A stretch of 9,511 bases of DNA, from positions 1 to 9,511 of the forward strand of contig CAJAHV010000361.1 of assembly GCA_903939555.1 (NCBI GenBank). Direction: 5' to 3'. Shown piece by piece: positions 1-6,339 of this stretch (position 1 is the first letter of the stretch; every line of letters starts with the position of its first letter). The notes beneath the pieces were generated by a model. It worked only from the letters and a program-made list of their open reading frames with translations, was not told the DNA's origin and did not search any database. A program made the translations under genes and the position numbers. This DNA comes from an uncultured Alphaproteobacteria bacterium (GTDB lineage: Bacteria > Pseudomonadota > Alphaproteobacteria > Sphingomonadales > Sphingomonadaceae).

Positions 1-86
1 CGCTGGAACTGCGGGTTGGACAGCAGGCGGTTGCGCAGCAACAGCCAGCGTTCGCGCAAGGTTGGCGGGTCAATCGTGTGAGTCAT
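1..86 (-). CDS. crtF: Probable carotenoid O-methyltransferase CrtF, N-terminus only
   Basis: Leftward gene entering from the window edge; only its first 28 codons are visible. It starts at the ATG complementary to 84-86 and reads MTHTIDPPTLRERWLLLRNR, followed by LLSNPQFQR. An N-terminus with an 'RW..LRNRLL.(S/N)P.FQRW' flavour is what I know from CrtF (hydroxyneurosporene or demethylspheroidene O-methyltransferase), whose SAM-binding domain would lie outside the window. CrtF methylates the tertiary hydroxyl that CrtC creates. The call leans on this short match plus the divergent crtD-crtC neighbours, since crtF commonly sits beside crtD and crtC in photosynthesis clusters and often leads into bchCXYZ. 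No strong Shine-Dalgarno is visible upstream. The reading frame is clear; the family is less certain because so little is seen. Confidence 0.7.
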   Translation of the reverse strand, partial: MTHTIDPPTLRERWLLLRNRLLSNPQFQ

Positions 87-88
87 TG

Positions 89-106
89 TGTCATCGACTC
101 TGGACA
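89..106. promoter_or_regulatory. Candidate PpsR/CrtJ operator (TGT-N12-ACA)
   Basis: The sequence TGTCATCGACTCTGGACA is an exact match to TGT-N12-ACA, the palindromic consensus of PpsR/CrtJ, the oxygen- and light-responsive repressor of bch, crt and puc genes in purple bacteria. The arms extend to TGTC...GACA. It lies 2 bases upstream of the crtF start codon and overlaps the predicted crtD -35 box at 101-106. Six fixed bases occur about once per 4 kb by chance, so position rather than sequence alone makes it persuasive. No ppsR gene is visible here. Confidence 0.55.
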
Positions 107-129
107 GTCGGCGCGGTGCGGTCAATCAT
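101..129 (+). promoter_or_regulatory. Candidate sigma-70 promoter for crtD-crtC
   Basis: A -35 box TGGACA (101-106, 5 of 6 match to TTGACA) and a -10 box AATCAT (124-129, 4 of 6 match to TATAAT) are separated by 17 bases. This would start transcription near 136 and leave a leader of about 46 bases before the GTG at 182. The -35 box shares its ACA with the right arm of the PpsR/CrtJ-like palindrome, so a bound repressor would be expected to block polymerase. This is inferred from pattern only. Confidence 0.35.
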
Positions 130-130
130 A
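125..130 (-). promoter_or_regulatory. Candidate extended -10 box for crtF
   Basis: On the minus strand the hexamer TATGAT (5 of 6 match to TATAAT) is preceded by TGC, giving the extended -10 form TGN-TATGAT, with no good -35 box 16-18 bases upstream. Transcription would start near 118, putting the PpsR/CrtJ-like palindrome just downstream of it. The hexamer overlaps the rightward -10 box of crtD, so the two promoters could compete. Confidence 0.3.
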
Positions 131-171
131 GCAGGAACACCGCCGGGCCGGATTCGGCGCGGACGGCACTT

Positions 172-176
172 GGGGA
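172..176 (+). promoter_or_regulatory. Ribosome binding site deciding the crtD start
   Basis: GGGGA lies 5 bases before the GTG at 182 and supports that codon as the crtD start. Upstream in-frame starts (TTG at 62 and at 170) lack this spacing, and the one at 62 would run back through the crtF start. Confidence 0.5.
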
Positions 177-181
177 TCATC

Positions 182-1738
182 GTGGCGCAGGAAGCGGGAG
201 TCGTCATCATCGGAGCCGGTATCGGCGGCCTTGTCGCCGCCGTCCAGCTTGCCGGTGCCGGCGTGCCCGTCACGGTCGTCGAGCGCATGGCGACACCGGG
301 CGGCAAGCTGCGCACGGTTGCCTGCGAGGGTATTGCCGTGGATGCCGGCCCCACGGTATTTACCGCCCGCTGGATTTTCGAAGCGCTGTTCGAAAGCCTG
401 GGCGAGCGGCTTGACGACCATCTCACCCTCGTCAAGTCCGAACGCCTTGCCCGCCACGCCTGGGGCGATGGCAGTTCGCTCGACCTGTGGGCCGACCCGG
501 CGCGCAGCCGTGATGCGATCCACGCCTTTGCCGGCGCCGCCGAAGCGCGGGGCTTCGACAGTTTCCGCGCCGAGTCCGCGCGCATCTGGAACGCCCTTGA
601 ACACCGCTACATGGAGGCACCCGTCACCACGCCCGTTGGGCTGGCGTTTCGCTTCGGCCTGTCGGGGATGGGCGAGATGCTGGCGATCAACCCGTTCCAG
701 ACACTGTGGAAAGCGCTGGGCAAGCATTTCAAGGACCCGCGCCTCCACCAGCTTTATGGCCGCTACGCCACCTATTGCGGCGCCTCGCCCTATGATGCCA
801 CCGCGACGCTGATGCTGATCGCGCATCTCGAGGCACGCGGCGTCTGGCTGGTCGAAGGCGGCATGCACAAGGTTGCCGAGGCGCTGGCGGCGCTGGCAAC
901 GGCACGGGGGGCGGCTTTCCGCTACAATGCCCATGTGTCCGGCATCATCACCCGCAATGGCCGCGCCACCGGGGTGCAGCTTGCGGATGGCGAAACGATC
1001 GTCGCCGGCGATGTGCTCGCCAATTGCGACGCCAGCGCCATCGCCGATGGCCGCTTCGGGCCGGAGGCGGCGCGGTCGGTGACGGGCACTCCGCCGGGCA
1101 AGCGCTCGCTGTCGGCGCTGGTCACCATGATGACAGCGGATGCCCGGGGTTTCGATCTCGATCGCCACAATGTCTTTTTTTCCGATGATTATGCGCGGGA
1201 ATTCCGGCAAATCTTCGGGGAAGGTCGCCTGCCGTCGGCGCCAAGCGTCTATGTCTGTGCCCAGGACCGCGGGCTCGGCCCACCGCCCGATGGGCCGGAA
1301 CGATTTCAACTTATTGTCAACGCGCCCGCCACAGGCGATGATCGCGCCCCAACGCCCGAGGAGATTTCAGCATGTCAGACGGCGACACTGGCGGCCCTGG
1401 CCCGTTGCGGCCTGACGCTGACGCCCCGGGCGCAGGTGCCGGTGGACCCGGCGATGTTCGAAACCCTGTTCCCTTCGACGGGTGGAGCCCTTTATGGACG
1501 GGCATCGCACGGATGGCAGGCCAGCTTCCGCCGGCCGGGCAGCCGCACTGGCCTGCCGGGATTGTGGCTCGCGGGGGGATCGGCGCACCCGGGGGCGGGC
1601 GTCCCGATGGCGGCCTTGTCCGGCCGCTTGGCGAGCGCTGCGATCCTTTCGGCCCGCGCTTCGACGGCGCGGTCCCGGCCGATGGCTATAGCTGGTGGTA
1701 TGTCGATGCCGAAAGCGACGACGGCCAATATGGCCTGA
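182..1738 (+). CDS. crtD: Carotenoid 3,4-desaturase CrtD (methoxyneurosporene-type dehydrogenase)
   Basis: FAD-dependent carotenoid desaturase of the CrtI/CrtD family, about 518 residues from the GTG at 182. In the spheroidene/spirilloxanthin pathway CrtD inserts the C-3,4 double bond after CrtC hydration. The dinucleotide-binding motif GAGIGG is at residues 11-16, followed by an acidic β-strand end (VVER) and GGKLRT, the usual N-terminal block. Near residues 460-481 is the family's C-terminal signature, LAGGSAHPGAGVPMAALSG. CrtD rather than CrtI is chosen from the 'HPGAGVP' form of that signature and the crtC/crtF neighbours; substrate cannot be read directly. The frame is open from 62, but a start there would overlap the crtF start, and homology-like sequence begins only at 'VVIIGAGIGG', so GTG 182 with GGGGA before it is preferred. 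After the conserved end (about residue 490) an unremarkable tail of about 28 residues follows; its codons are shared with crtC in another frame. Confidence 0.88.
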   Translation: MAQEAGVVIIGAGIGGLVAAVQLAGAGVPVTVVERMATPGGKLRTVACEGIAVDAGPTVFTARWIFEALFESLGERLDDHLTLVKSERLARHAWGDGSSLDLWADPARSRDAIHAFAGAAEARGFDSFRAESARIWNALEHRYMEAPVTTPVGLAFRFGLSGMGEMLAINPFQTLWKALGKHFKDPRLHQLYGRYATYCGASPYDATATLMLIAHLEARGVWLVEGGMHKVAEALAALATARGAAFRYNAHVSGIITRNGRATGVQLADGETIVAGDVLANCDASAIADGRFGPEAARSVTGTPPGKRSLSALVTMMTADARGFDLDRHNVFFSDDYAREFRQIFGEGRLPSAPSVYVCAQDRGLGPPPDGPERFQLIVNAPATGDDRAPTPEEISACQTATLAALARCGLTLTPRAQVPVDPAMFETLFPSTGGALYGRASHGWQASFRRPGSRTGLPGLWLAGGSAHPGAGVPMAALSGRLASAAILSARASTARSRPMAIAGGMSMPKATTANMA

Positions 1739-2571
1739 CCGTCATTGCCTTTATCGGCTCGGTTTTTTCGCCTTATTACAAGGCCAGCGGGCGGTTTTTC
1801 CCGGAAAATCACATCGCGCTGAACGTCGCGCTCTACGGCCCGCGCGGCCGGCGCTGGGCGATGACCGAACGCGGCCAGGGCGCGCTGTGGCGCGACCGCT
1901 CGACGCTCAAGATCGGGCCGAGCCATGTCCATTGGGACGGCAACGCCCTGACCATCGAGGTGGAGGAGAAAGGCGCGCTCTTGCCGCTGCCAGTACGCGG
2001 CAAGATCCGTCTGACCCCGCAAGTGCTCGGGCAGCGGCGTTTCCGGCTCGATCCGCAGGGCCGCCATATCTGGGCGCCGCTGGCGCCGTTGGCACGGGTC
2101 GATGTCGCCTTCGCCGATCCCGATATCGCCTGGAGCGGCCAAGGCTATCTCGATTCCAACCATGGCAGCGAGCCGCTGGAGGATGGTTTCGCCGACTGGC
2201 AATGGTCGCGCGCGCACCTCGCGGGCGGCGAAACCGCGGTGATCTATGAAGGCAAATTGCGCAGCGGCGACGATTTCGGCATGGCGCTGCGCATCGGCAA
2301 TGACGGCAACGCCGAAGTCTGCGAAATGCCCGCCCCGATTGTCCTGCCCGCTACCCGCTGGCGCGTCGACCGCCTGACCCGCGCCGATGCCGGCCATGAC
2401 GCCCGGCTGCGCGCCACCTGGGAGGACACGCCCTTCTATTCGCGCTCGGCGCTGAGCAGCCGGATGTTCGGGCAGAATGTCGTGGCGGTCCATGAAAGCC
2501 TGTCGCTCGACCGGTTCCGCTCTCCGGTGGTGCAATGGATGCTGCCGTGGCGGATGCCACGCAAGCTTTGA
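1513..2571 (+). CDS. crtC: Acyclic carotenoid 1,2-hydratase CrtC (hydroxyneurosporene synthase)
   Basis: CrtC adds water across the C-1,2 double bond of acyclic carotenoids such as neurosporene or lycopene, making the hydroxyl that CrtF later methylates. Family blocks visible are YSWWYVDAESDDGQYGL (from 1687), AFIGSVFSPYY, NHIALNVALYGP, RRWAMTERG, GYLDSNHGSEPLE (about 2143-2181) with DWQWSRA after it, and FYSRS near the C-terminus. The end at 2569-2571 is firm; the start is not. In this frame no ATG, GTG or TTG lies between 1564 and 1861, so to keep the conserved WWYVD block translation must begin inside crtD. Options are ATG 1372 (best Shine-Dalgarno, GAGGAG at 1358-1363, but 46 glycine/proline-rich residues that look like shadow reading of crtD), ATG 1513 (chosen; about 352 residues, weak GGACGGG upstream) and GTG 1564. 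A non-standard CTG at 1735 touching the crtD stop is less likely. Translational coupling to crtD is probable. Confidence 0.85.
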   Translation: MAGQLPPAGQPHWPAGIVARGGIGAPGGGRPDGGLVRPLGERCDPFGPRFDGAVPADGYSWWYVDAESDDGQYGLTVIAFIGSVFSPYYKASGRFFPENHIALNVALYGPRGRRWAMTERGQGALWRDRSTLKIGPSHVHWDGNALTIEVEEKGALLPLPVRGKIRLTPQVLGQRRFRLDPQGRHIWAPLAPLARVDVAFADPDIAWSGQGYLDSNHGSEPLEDGFADWQWSRAHLAGGETAVIYEGKLRSGDDFGMALRIGNDGNAEVCEMPAPIVLPATRWRVDRLTRADAGHDARLRATWEDTPFYSRSALSSRMFGQNVVAVHESLSLDRFRSPVVQWMLPWRMPRKL

Positions 2572-2762
2572 AGGGCGGGCAAAACTCCCAAAAGTCACGC
2601 CAAATGAGGGTGTCGGCTTTTCGGTTGTAGGATTTGCGGGGCGCTGTTTGCGCGGCACTGTTCGCGCGCCTGCCCGCGCCGTAGCATGGCGGCTTTGGCA
2701 AGCGTTGCACCGGCGGCGGCGGCGGCGCATGGTCGGGGCCAAGCAAATCCGGAGAGACGACC

Positions 2763-3611
2763 ATGGACGATCTGGCTGGGAAGACGGCATTCGTGACCGG
2801 TGCCGCATCGGGCATCGGGCTGGGCATTGCCACGGCGCTGGCGCAGGCCGGAGTCAAGGTGATGCTGTGCGATATCGAGGCGGAGGCGCTCGATGCCGCC
2901 GTCGCGGCGTTGCAGGCAAGCAACGCCGATGTCGCCGGCGTTGTCGCCGATGTGTCGTTGAAGGCGCAGTTGCAGGCCGCCGCCGATGCGACCGTCGCGC
3001 GCTATGGCAAAGTCCATATTCTGGTCAACAATGCCGGCGTCGGCGGCGGTGGCGGCTATGGCGAATGGAATGACGCGAGCTGGGACTGGACGATCGGCGT
3101 CAATCTGATGAGCGTTGTCTGGGGCGTCGAAATCTTCGGGCCGCTGCTCGAATCCCATGGCGAAGGCGGACAGATCGTTTCCACCGCCTCGATGGCCGGG
3201 CTGATCGCAGCGGTGGCGCCGGCGTATAATGTCACCAAATATGGCGTTGTCGCATTGTCAGAAGGCTTGCGCCCGGCGCTGGCAGGGCGCGGCATCGGTG
3301 TGTCGGTGCTGTGCCCGGGTTTCATCCGCACCCGTATCATGGAATCGCAACGCAACATTCCCGACCGGCTGGCCGGCAGCGTCGCCCTGCCTCCCGAAGC
3401 AGGCGAAGATGACACCTTTCGCCAGATGGCGATTGCCGCCATCACCCATGGCATCGACCCCTTGTATGTCGGCGAATTGGTGCGCGAAGGGATCGAAGGG
3501 GATTGGCCCTATATCTTCACCGACACCCAGTTCGAACCCGCCGTCGACGCGCGCTTTGCCGCGATCAAGGCGGGGTTCGACAAGATCCGCGACCGCAAAC
3601 CGCAATATTGA
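2763..3611 (+). CDS. Classical short-chain dehydrogenase/reductase (SDR), substrate unknown
   Basis: A 282-residue NAD(P)-dependent oxidoreductase with a Rossmann fold and no signal peptide, so probably cytosolic. Motifs in order: cofactor loop TGAASGIG (residues 12-19), D37 at the end of the second β-strand (favours NAD(H) over NADP(H)), ADV at 62-64, NNAG at 89-92, then the catalytic set N114, S143, Y155 and K159 in the form YNVTK. PGFIRT at 185-190 is the usual post-catalytic cofactor-binding segment. The C-terminal tail after about residue 240 is slightly longer than in minimal 250-residue SDRs. The start is well supported by GGAGAG at 2751-2756, 6 bases before ATG. It lies 191 bases downstream of crtC, so it probably has its own promoter and I see no reason to assign it to carotenoid synthesis. 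The family is certain; the substrate cannot be inferred. Confidence 0.9.
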   Translation: MDDLAGKTAFVTGAASGIGLGIATALAQAGVKVMLCDIEAEALDAAVAALQASNADVAGVVADVSLKAQLQAAADATVARYGKVHILVNNAGVGGGGGYGEWNDASWDWTIGVNLMSVVWGVEIFGPLLESHGEGGQIVSTASMAGLIAAVAPAYNVTKYGVVALSEGLRPALAGRGIGVSVLCPGFIRTRIMESQRNIPDRLAGSVALPPEAGEDDTFRQMAIAAITHGIDPLYVGELVREGIEGDWPYIFTDTQFEPAVDARFAAIKAGFDKIRDRKPQY

Positions 3612-3650
3612 TATCATGCCGGGTGGATGCTGATCCATTAGGCTACAGCG

Positions 3651-3668
3651 AGAGCCTCCGGAGGCTCT
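3651..3668. terminator. Perfect 18-base palindrome between convergent genes, possible two-way terminator
   Basis: AGAGCCTCCGGAGGCTCT is its own reverse complement and can fold as a 7-base-pair stem with a CCGG loop on either strand. It sits 40 bases after the SDR stop and 3 bases past the stop of the leftward small gene, where a shared terminator is expected. No run of T follows on either strand, so it would be a weak intrinsic terminator or an RNA-end stabiliser at best. Confidence 0.45.
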
Positions 3669-3671
3669 GCT

Positions 3672-4016
3672 TCAGGCCGGCCTCGCCGACCAAAAGGCGA
3701 TGGCCACGCGCTGCACCTTGTCGAGATATTTGCGCGCTTCGGGGCCTTCCCAGGCGCCGGCATAATCACGGCGCGCCACCCACCAGCCTTGGCCGGGCAG
3801 CCGGTCGCTTTCGCGCACCACCAGCGATGCCAGCTCGGGCTGGCCGGCGGCGGCGGCGCGGTTGTCGATTTCATCGAGCACGGCGCACAGGGCGCGCATC
3901 CGCGGCCGGGTGAAGCGTTGTCCGATGGCCAGCAGCAGTTCGGAATAGCTGACACGGCGGCCCTCGGCGGCGGCGGCCTGGAGCAGATGTTCGAGATGAT
4001 CGATATCGAACGCCAT
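3672..4016 (-). CDS. Small conserved-looking hypothetical protein coupled to methylmalonyl-CoA mutase
   Basis: A 114-residue protein I do not recognise. It is soluble-looking, with no signal peptide or membrane segment. The N-terminal half reads as helices with VSYSELLLAIGQRF (about residues 22-35), loosely like the 'VSYGELA' helix of winged-helix DNA-binding domains such as that of O6-alkylguanine transferases. The second half has LASLVVRESDRLPGQGWWV (about 82-100), a strand-loop-strand pattern with a Gly-Trp-Trp turn. No catalytic motif is evident. Its ATG overlaps the stop codon of scpA (TAATG, sharing base 4016) with GGAG just before, so it is almost certainly translated with the mutase from one mRNA. 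A role connected with the mutase is possible but nothing in the sequence proves it. That it is a real gene is supported by the coupling and by ordinary protein-like composition. Confidence 0.75.
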   Translation of the reverse strand: MAFDIDHLEHLLQAAAAEGRRVSYSELLLAIGQRFTRPRMRALCAVLDEIDNRAAAAGQPELASLVVRESDRLPGQGWWVARRDYAGAWEGPEARKYLDKVQRVAIAFWSARPA

Positions 4017-6151
4017 TACTCCGCCGCCATCTCGCCGATCGGCGGCAGGTTGTGGCCGAGCAGGCGCAGCAGGTCGGCGGCGGCTTCGACGATGTTGGTG
4101 CCGGGGCCGAAGATGGCGGCGGTGCCGATATCCCGCAGGAAATCATAATCCTGTGCCGGGATGACGCCGCCGGCGATGACGCGGATATCGGGGCGGCTGG
4201 CGTCCTTCAACGCGGTGATCAGCGCCGGCACCAGCGTCTTGTGGCCGGCGGCAAGGCTGCTCGAGGCGACGATATCGACATCGAGCGACAACGCCAGCGC
4301 ACAGGCTTCATCGGGTGTCTGGAACAGCGGCCCGACGGTGGCATCGAAACCCAGATCGGCAAGCGCGGTGCCGACGACCTTGGCGCCGCGATCATGGCCG
4401 TCCTGGCCCATCTTGACGATCAGCACGCGCGGTTTGCGGCCCTTGCGACGCTCGAACGCCTCGACGCCGTCGGCGACACGAACATAAGCCGGATCACCCT
4501 TATAGGCATCGGCATAAATGCCCTTGACCATCTTCACCACGGCGGTGTGGCGGCCAAAGACATCTTCCAGCGCGGCGCTGATTTCGCCCAGCGTCGCACG
4601 CACCCGAGCGGCGTTGACGGCGAGGGCGAGCAGATTGTCACCGGCCGCAGCACCGCTGCGCAGCGCCGCCAGCGCGGTTTCGACCGCTGCGGCATCGCGG
4701 TTGGCGCGCACCGACGCCAGCCGTTCGATCTGGCTGGCGCGCACCGCGACATTGTCGACATCAAGGATGTCGAGCTTTTCCTGGGTTTCCGGCTTGTACT
4801 TGTTGACCCCGACGATGACGTCATCGCCCATGTCGACGCGGGCCTGCTTGGCGGCGGCGGCCTTTTCGATCTCGAGCTTGGGCATGCCGCTTTCGACAGC
4901 CTTGGTCATGCCGCCGAGCGCTTCGACTTCGTCGATCAGCGCCTGGGCACCCTTCACCAACTGGTCGGTCAGCGCTTCGATATAATAGCTGCCACCCAGA
5001 GGATCGACGACGCGGGTGATGCCGGTTTCTTCCTGCAGCACCAATTGCGTGTTGCGGGCGATGCGCGCCGAAAAATCGGTGGGCAGCGCAATGGCTTCGT
5101 CGAGCGCATTGGTGTGCAACGACTGGGTGCCGCCCAGTGCCGCCGCCATGGCTTCGACGGTGGTGCGGATGACGTTGTTATACGGGTCCTGCTCCTGCAA
5201 GCTGACGCCCGAGGTCTGGCAATGGGTGCGCAGCATCTGGCTGCGCGGCGCGGCGCCGAAATCGGCCATGATCGTTGCCCACAGCGTGCGCGCGGCGCGC
5301 AGCTTGGCGATTTCCATGAAGAAATTCATGCCGATACCGAAGAAGAACGAGAGCCGCCCGGCGAAATCATCGACCGCCAGCCCCTTGGCGAGCGCGGCGC
5401 GGACATATTCCTTGCCGTCGGCCAGCGTGAACGCCAGTTCCTGCACCGCTGTCGCCCCAGCTTCGAGCATGTGATAGCCCGAAATGCTGATGCTGTTGAA
5501 CTTGGGCATGTTTTTCGAGGTGTATTCGATGATGTCGGCAACGATCCGCATGCTCGGCGCCGGCGGGTAGATATAGGTGTTGCGGACCATGAATTCCTTG
5601 AGAATATCGTTCTGGATGGTGCCGTCGAGCTTGTCCTGCGTGACGCCGGCTTCTTCGGCGGCGACGATGTAAAAGGCGAGACAGGGCAAGACGGCGCCGT
5701 TCATCGTCATCGAAACGCTCATCTGGTCGAGCGGGATGCCATCGAACAGGATCTTCATGTCCTCGACCGAATCGATCGCCACGCCGGCCTTGCCGACATC
5801 GCCCGACACGCGCGGGTGGTCGCTGTCATAGCCGCGATGGGTGGCGAGATCGAAAGCGACGCTCAGCCCCTTTTGCCCGGCGGCAAGGTTGCGGCGGTAA
5901 AAGGCGTTCGAGGCTTCGGCGGTCGAAAAGCCGGCGTATTGGCGGATCGTCCAGGGGCGGCCGGCATACATGCTGGCGCGCACGCCGCGCGTGAAGGGCG
6001 CAAAGCCGGGCAGGCCGGGATCGGTGGCAACATCGGCGGCGGTATAGAGCGGCTTGACGGCGATGCCTTCGGGGGTCGCCCAGGTCAGGTCGGCGCCCTT
6101 GACCTCCTTGGCGGCCATTTTCTGCCAGTCAGCGTGCGTCGGCTTGGTCAT
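4016..6151 (-). CDS. scpA: Methylmalonyl-CoA mutase, adenosylcobalamin-dependent, single-chain
   Basis: Interconverts (R)-methylmalonyl-CoA and succinyl-CoA, the last step of propionyl-CoA breakdown; also known as mutB or mcmA. The 711 residues match the usual length of the catalytic chain (about 710-730). The N-terminal TIM-barrel carries RQYAGFSTAEASN (70-82), VAFDLATHRGYDSDH (98-112), TMNGAV (149-154), VRNTYIYPP (189-197), SGYHMLEAG (224-232), RTHCQTSGVSLQEQDPYNN (308-326) and the mutase signature RIARNTQLVLQEE...DPLGGS (363-388). Y72 and R190 occupy the places of Tyr89 and Arg207 of the Propionibacterium enzyme, favouring methylmalonyl- over isobutyryl-CoA. The C-terminal B12 domain has K580, the base-off motif D584-x-H586-x-x-G589, SSL near 631-633 and AGG near 660-662. 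The start ATG has GGGAG 6 bases upstream (6158-6162). No epimerase, propionyl-CoA carboxylase or MeaB chaperone gene is in the window, so those partners lie elsewhere. Confidence 0.96.
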   Translation of the reverse strand: MTKPTHADWQKMAAKEVKGADLTWATPEGIAVKPLYTAADVATDPGLPGFAPFTRGVRASMYAGRPWTIRQYAGFSTAEASNAFYRRNLAAGQKGLSVAFDLATHRGYDSDHPRVSGDVGKAGVAIDSVEDMKILFDGIPLDQMSVSMTMNGAVLPCLAFYIVAAEEAGVTQDKLDGTIQNDILKEFMVRNTYIYPPAPSMRIVADIIEYTSKNMPKFNSISISGYHMLEAGATAVQELAFTLADGKEYVRAALAKGLAVDDFAGRLSFFFGIGMNFFMEIAKLRAARTLWATIMADFGAAPRSQMLRTHCQTSGVSLQEQDPYNNVIRTTVEAMAAALGGTQSLHTNALDEAIALPTDFSARIARNTQLVLQEETGITRVVDPLGGSYYIEALTDQLVKGAQALIDEVEALGGMTKAVESGMPKLEIEKAAAAKQARVDMGDDVIVGVNKYKPETQEKLDILDVDNVAVRASQIERLASVRANRDAAAVETALAALRSGAAAGDNLLALAVNAARVRATLGEISAALEDVFGRHTAVVKMVKGIYADAYKGDPAYVRVADGVEAFERRKGRKPRVLIVKMGQDGHDRGAKVVGTALADLGFDATVGPLFQTPDEACALALSLDVDIVASSSLAAGHKTLVPALITALKDASRPDIRVIAGGVIPAQDYDFLRDIGTAAIFGPGTNIVEAAADLLRLLGHNLPPIGEMAAE

Positions 6152-6169
6152 GTCTGTCTCCCGGATTCG

Positions 6170-6200
6170 CGTATAAGCGCGGCAGGGGGCGGCGCGTCAA
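6170..6200 (-). promoter_or_regulatory. Candidate promoter for scpA and the downstream small gene
   Basis: On the minus strand TTGACG (complement of 6195-6200) is followed after 18-19 bases by TTATACG (complement of 6170-6176), which can supply the -10 box TATACG (4 of 6). Transcription would begin near 6163, giving a very short leader that still includes the GGGAG ribosome site. It lies in the 188-base gap after glnD, so scpA need not depend on read-through from glnD. Pattern-based only. Confidence 0.35.
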
Positions 6201-6339
6201 TCACCGACATGGCAACTTGGGCCGCGTTCGATTGTTGCAGCCGGGCAGCGCCACAAAGACAGCCCATGGCGAGATGATATCGCTGGCGTCTGCCGGCTTG
6301 GACTCGCTGACGGCACCTCGGGACGTAGGGCAAGGCGGG

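Noticed and set aside
122..139. Possible second PpsR/CrtJ half-site pair (TCA-N12-ACA)
   Set aside because: The left arm does not match TGT, so it was not called as a second operator.
62..181. Upstream extension of crtD to a TTG at 62
   Set aside because: It would overlap the crtF start and the promoter region, the extra 40 residues look non-native, and a GTG at 182 has a properly spaced GGGGA.
122..1309. Minus-strand open frame of 395 codons opposite crtD
   Set aside because: Antisense to the conserved crtD sequence, with no family features.
1372..1512. ATG at 1372 as the crtC start, with a strong GAGGAG upstream
   Set aside because: Not excluded, but the added residues are Gly/Pro/Asp-rich shadow reading of conserved crtD codons, and the GAGGAG also encodes a Glu-Glu pair in CrtD. 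A later start was preferred.
2711..2725. (CGG)5 run before the SDR gene
   Set aside because: A short trinucleotide run is unsurprising in DNA this GC-rich and non-coding; no sign of function.
1492..2808. Minus-strand open frame of 438 codons across crtC and the following gap
   Set aside because: Opposite a well-supported crtC; translation shows no motifs and is Arg/Ala/Pro-rich as expected for a shadow frame.
4052..6277. Very long open frame on the plus strand (741 codons) opposite the mutase gene
   Set aside because: It is an antisense shadow of scpA produced by GC-rich codon bias. It has no family motifs and its Asp/Gly/Arg/His-rich composition is unlike a folded protein, whereas scpA carries full catalytic and B12 motifs.
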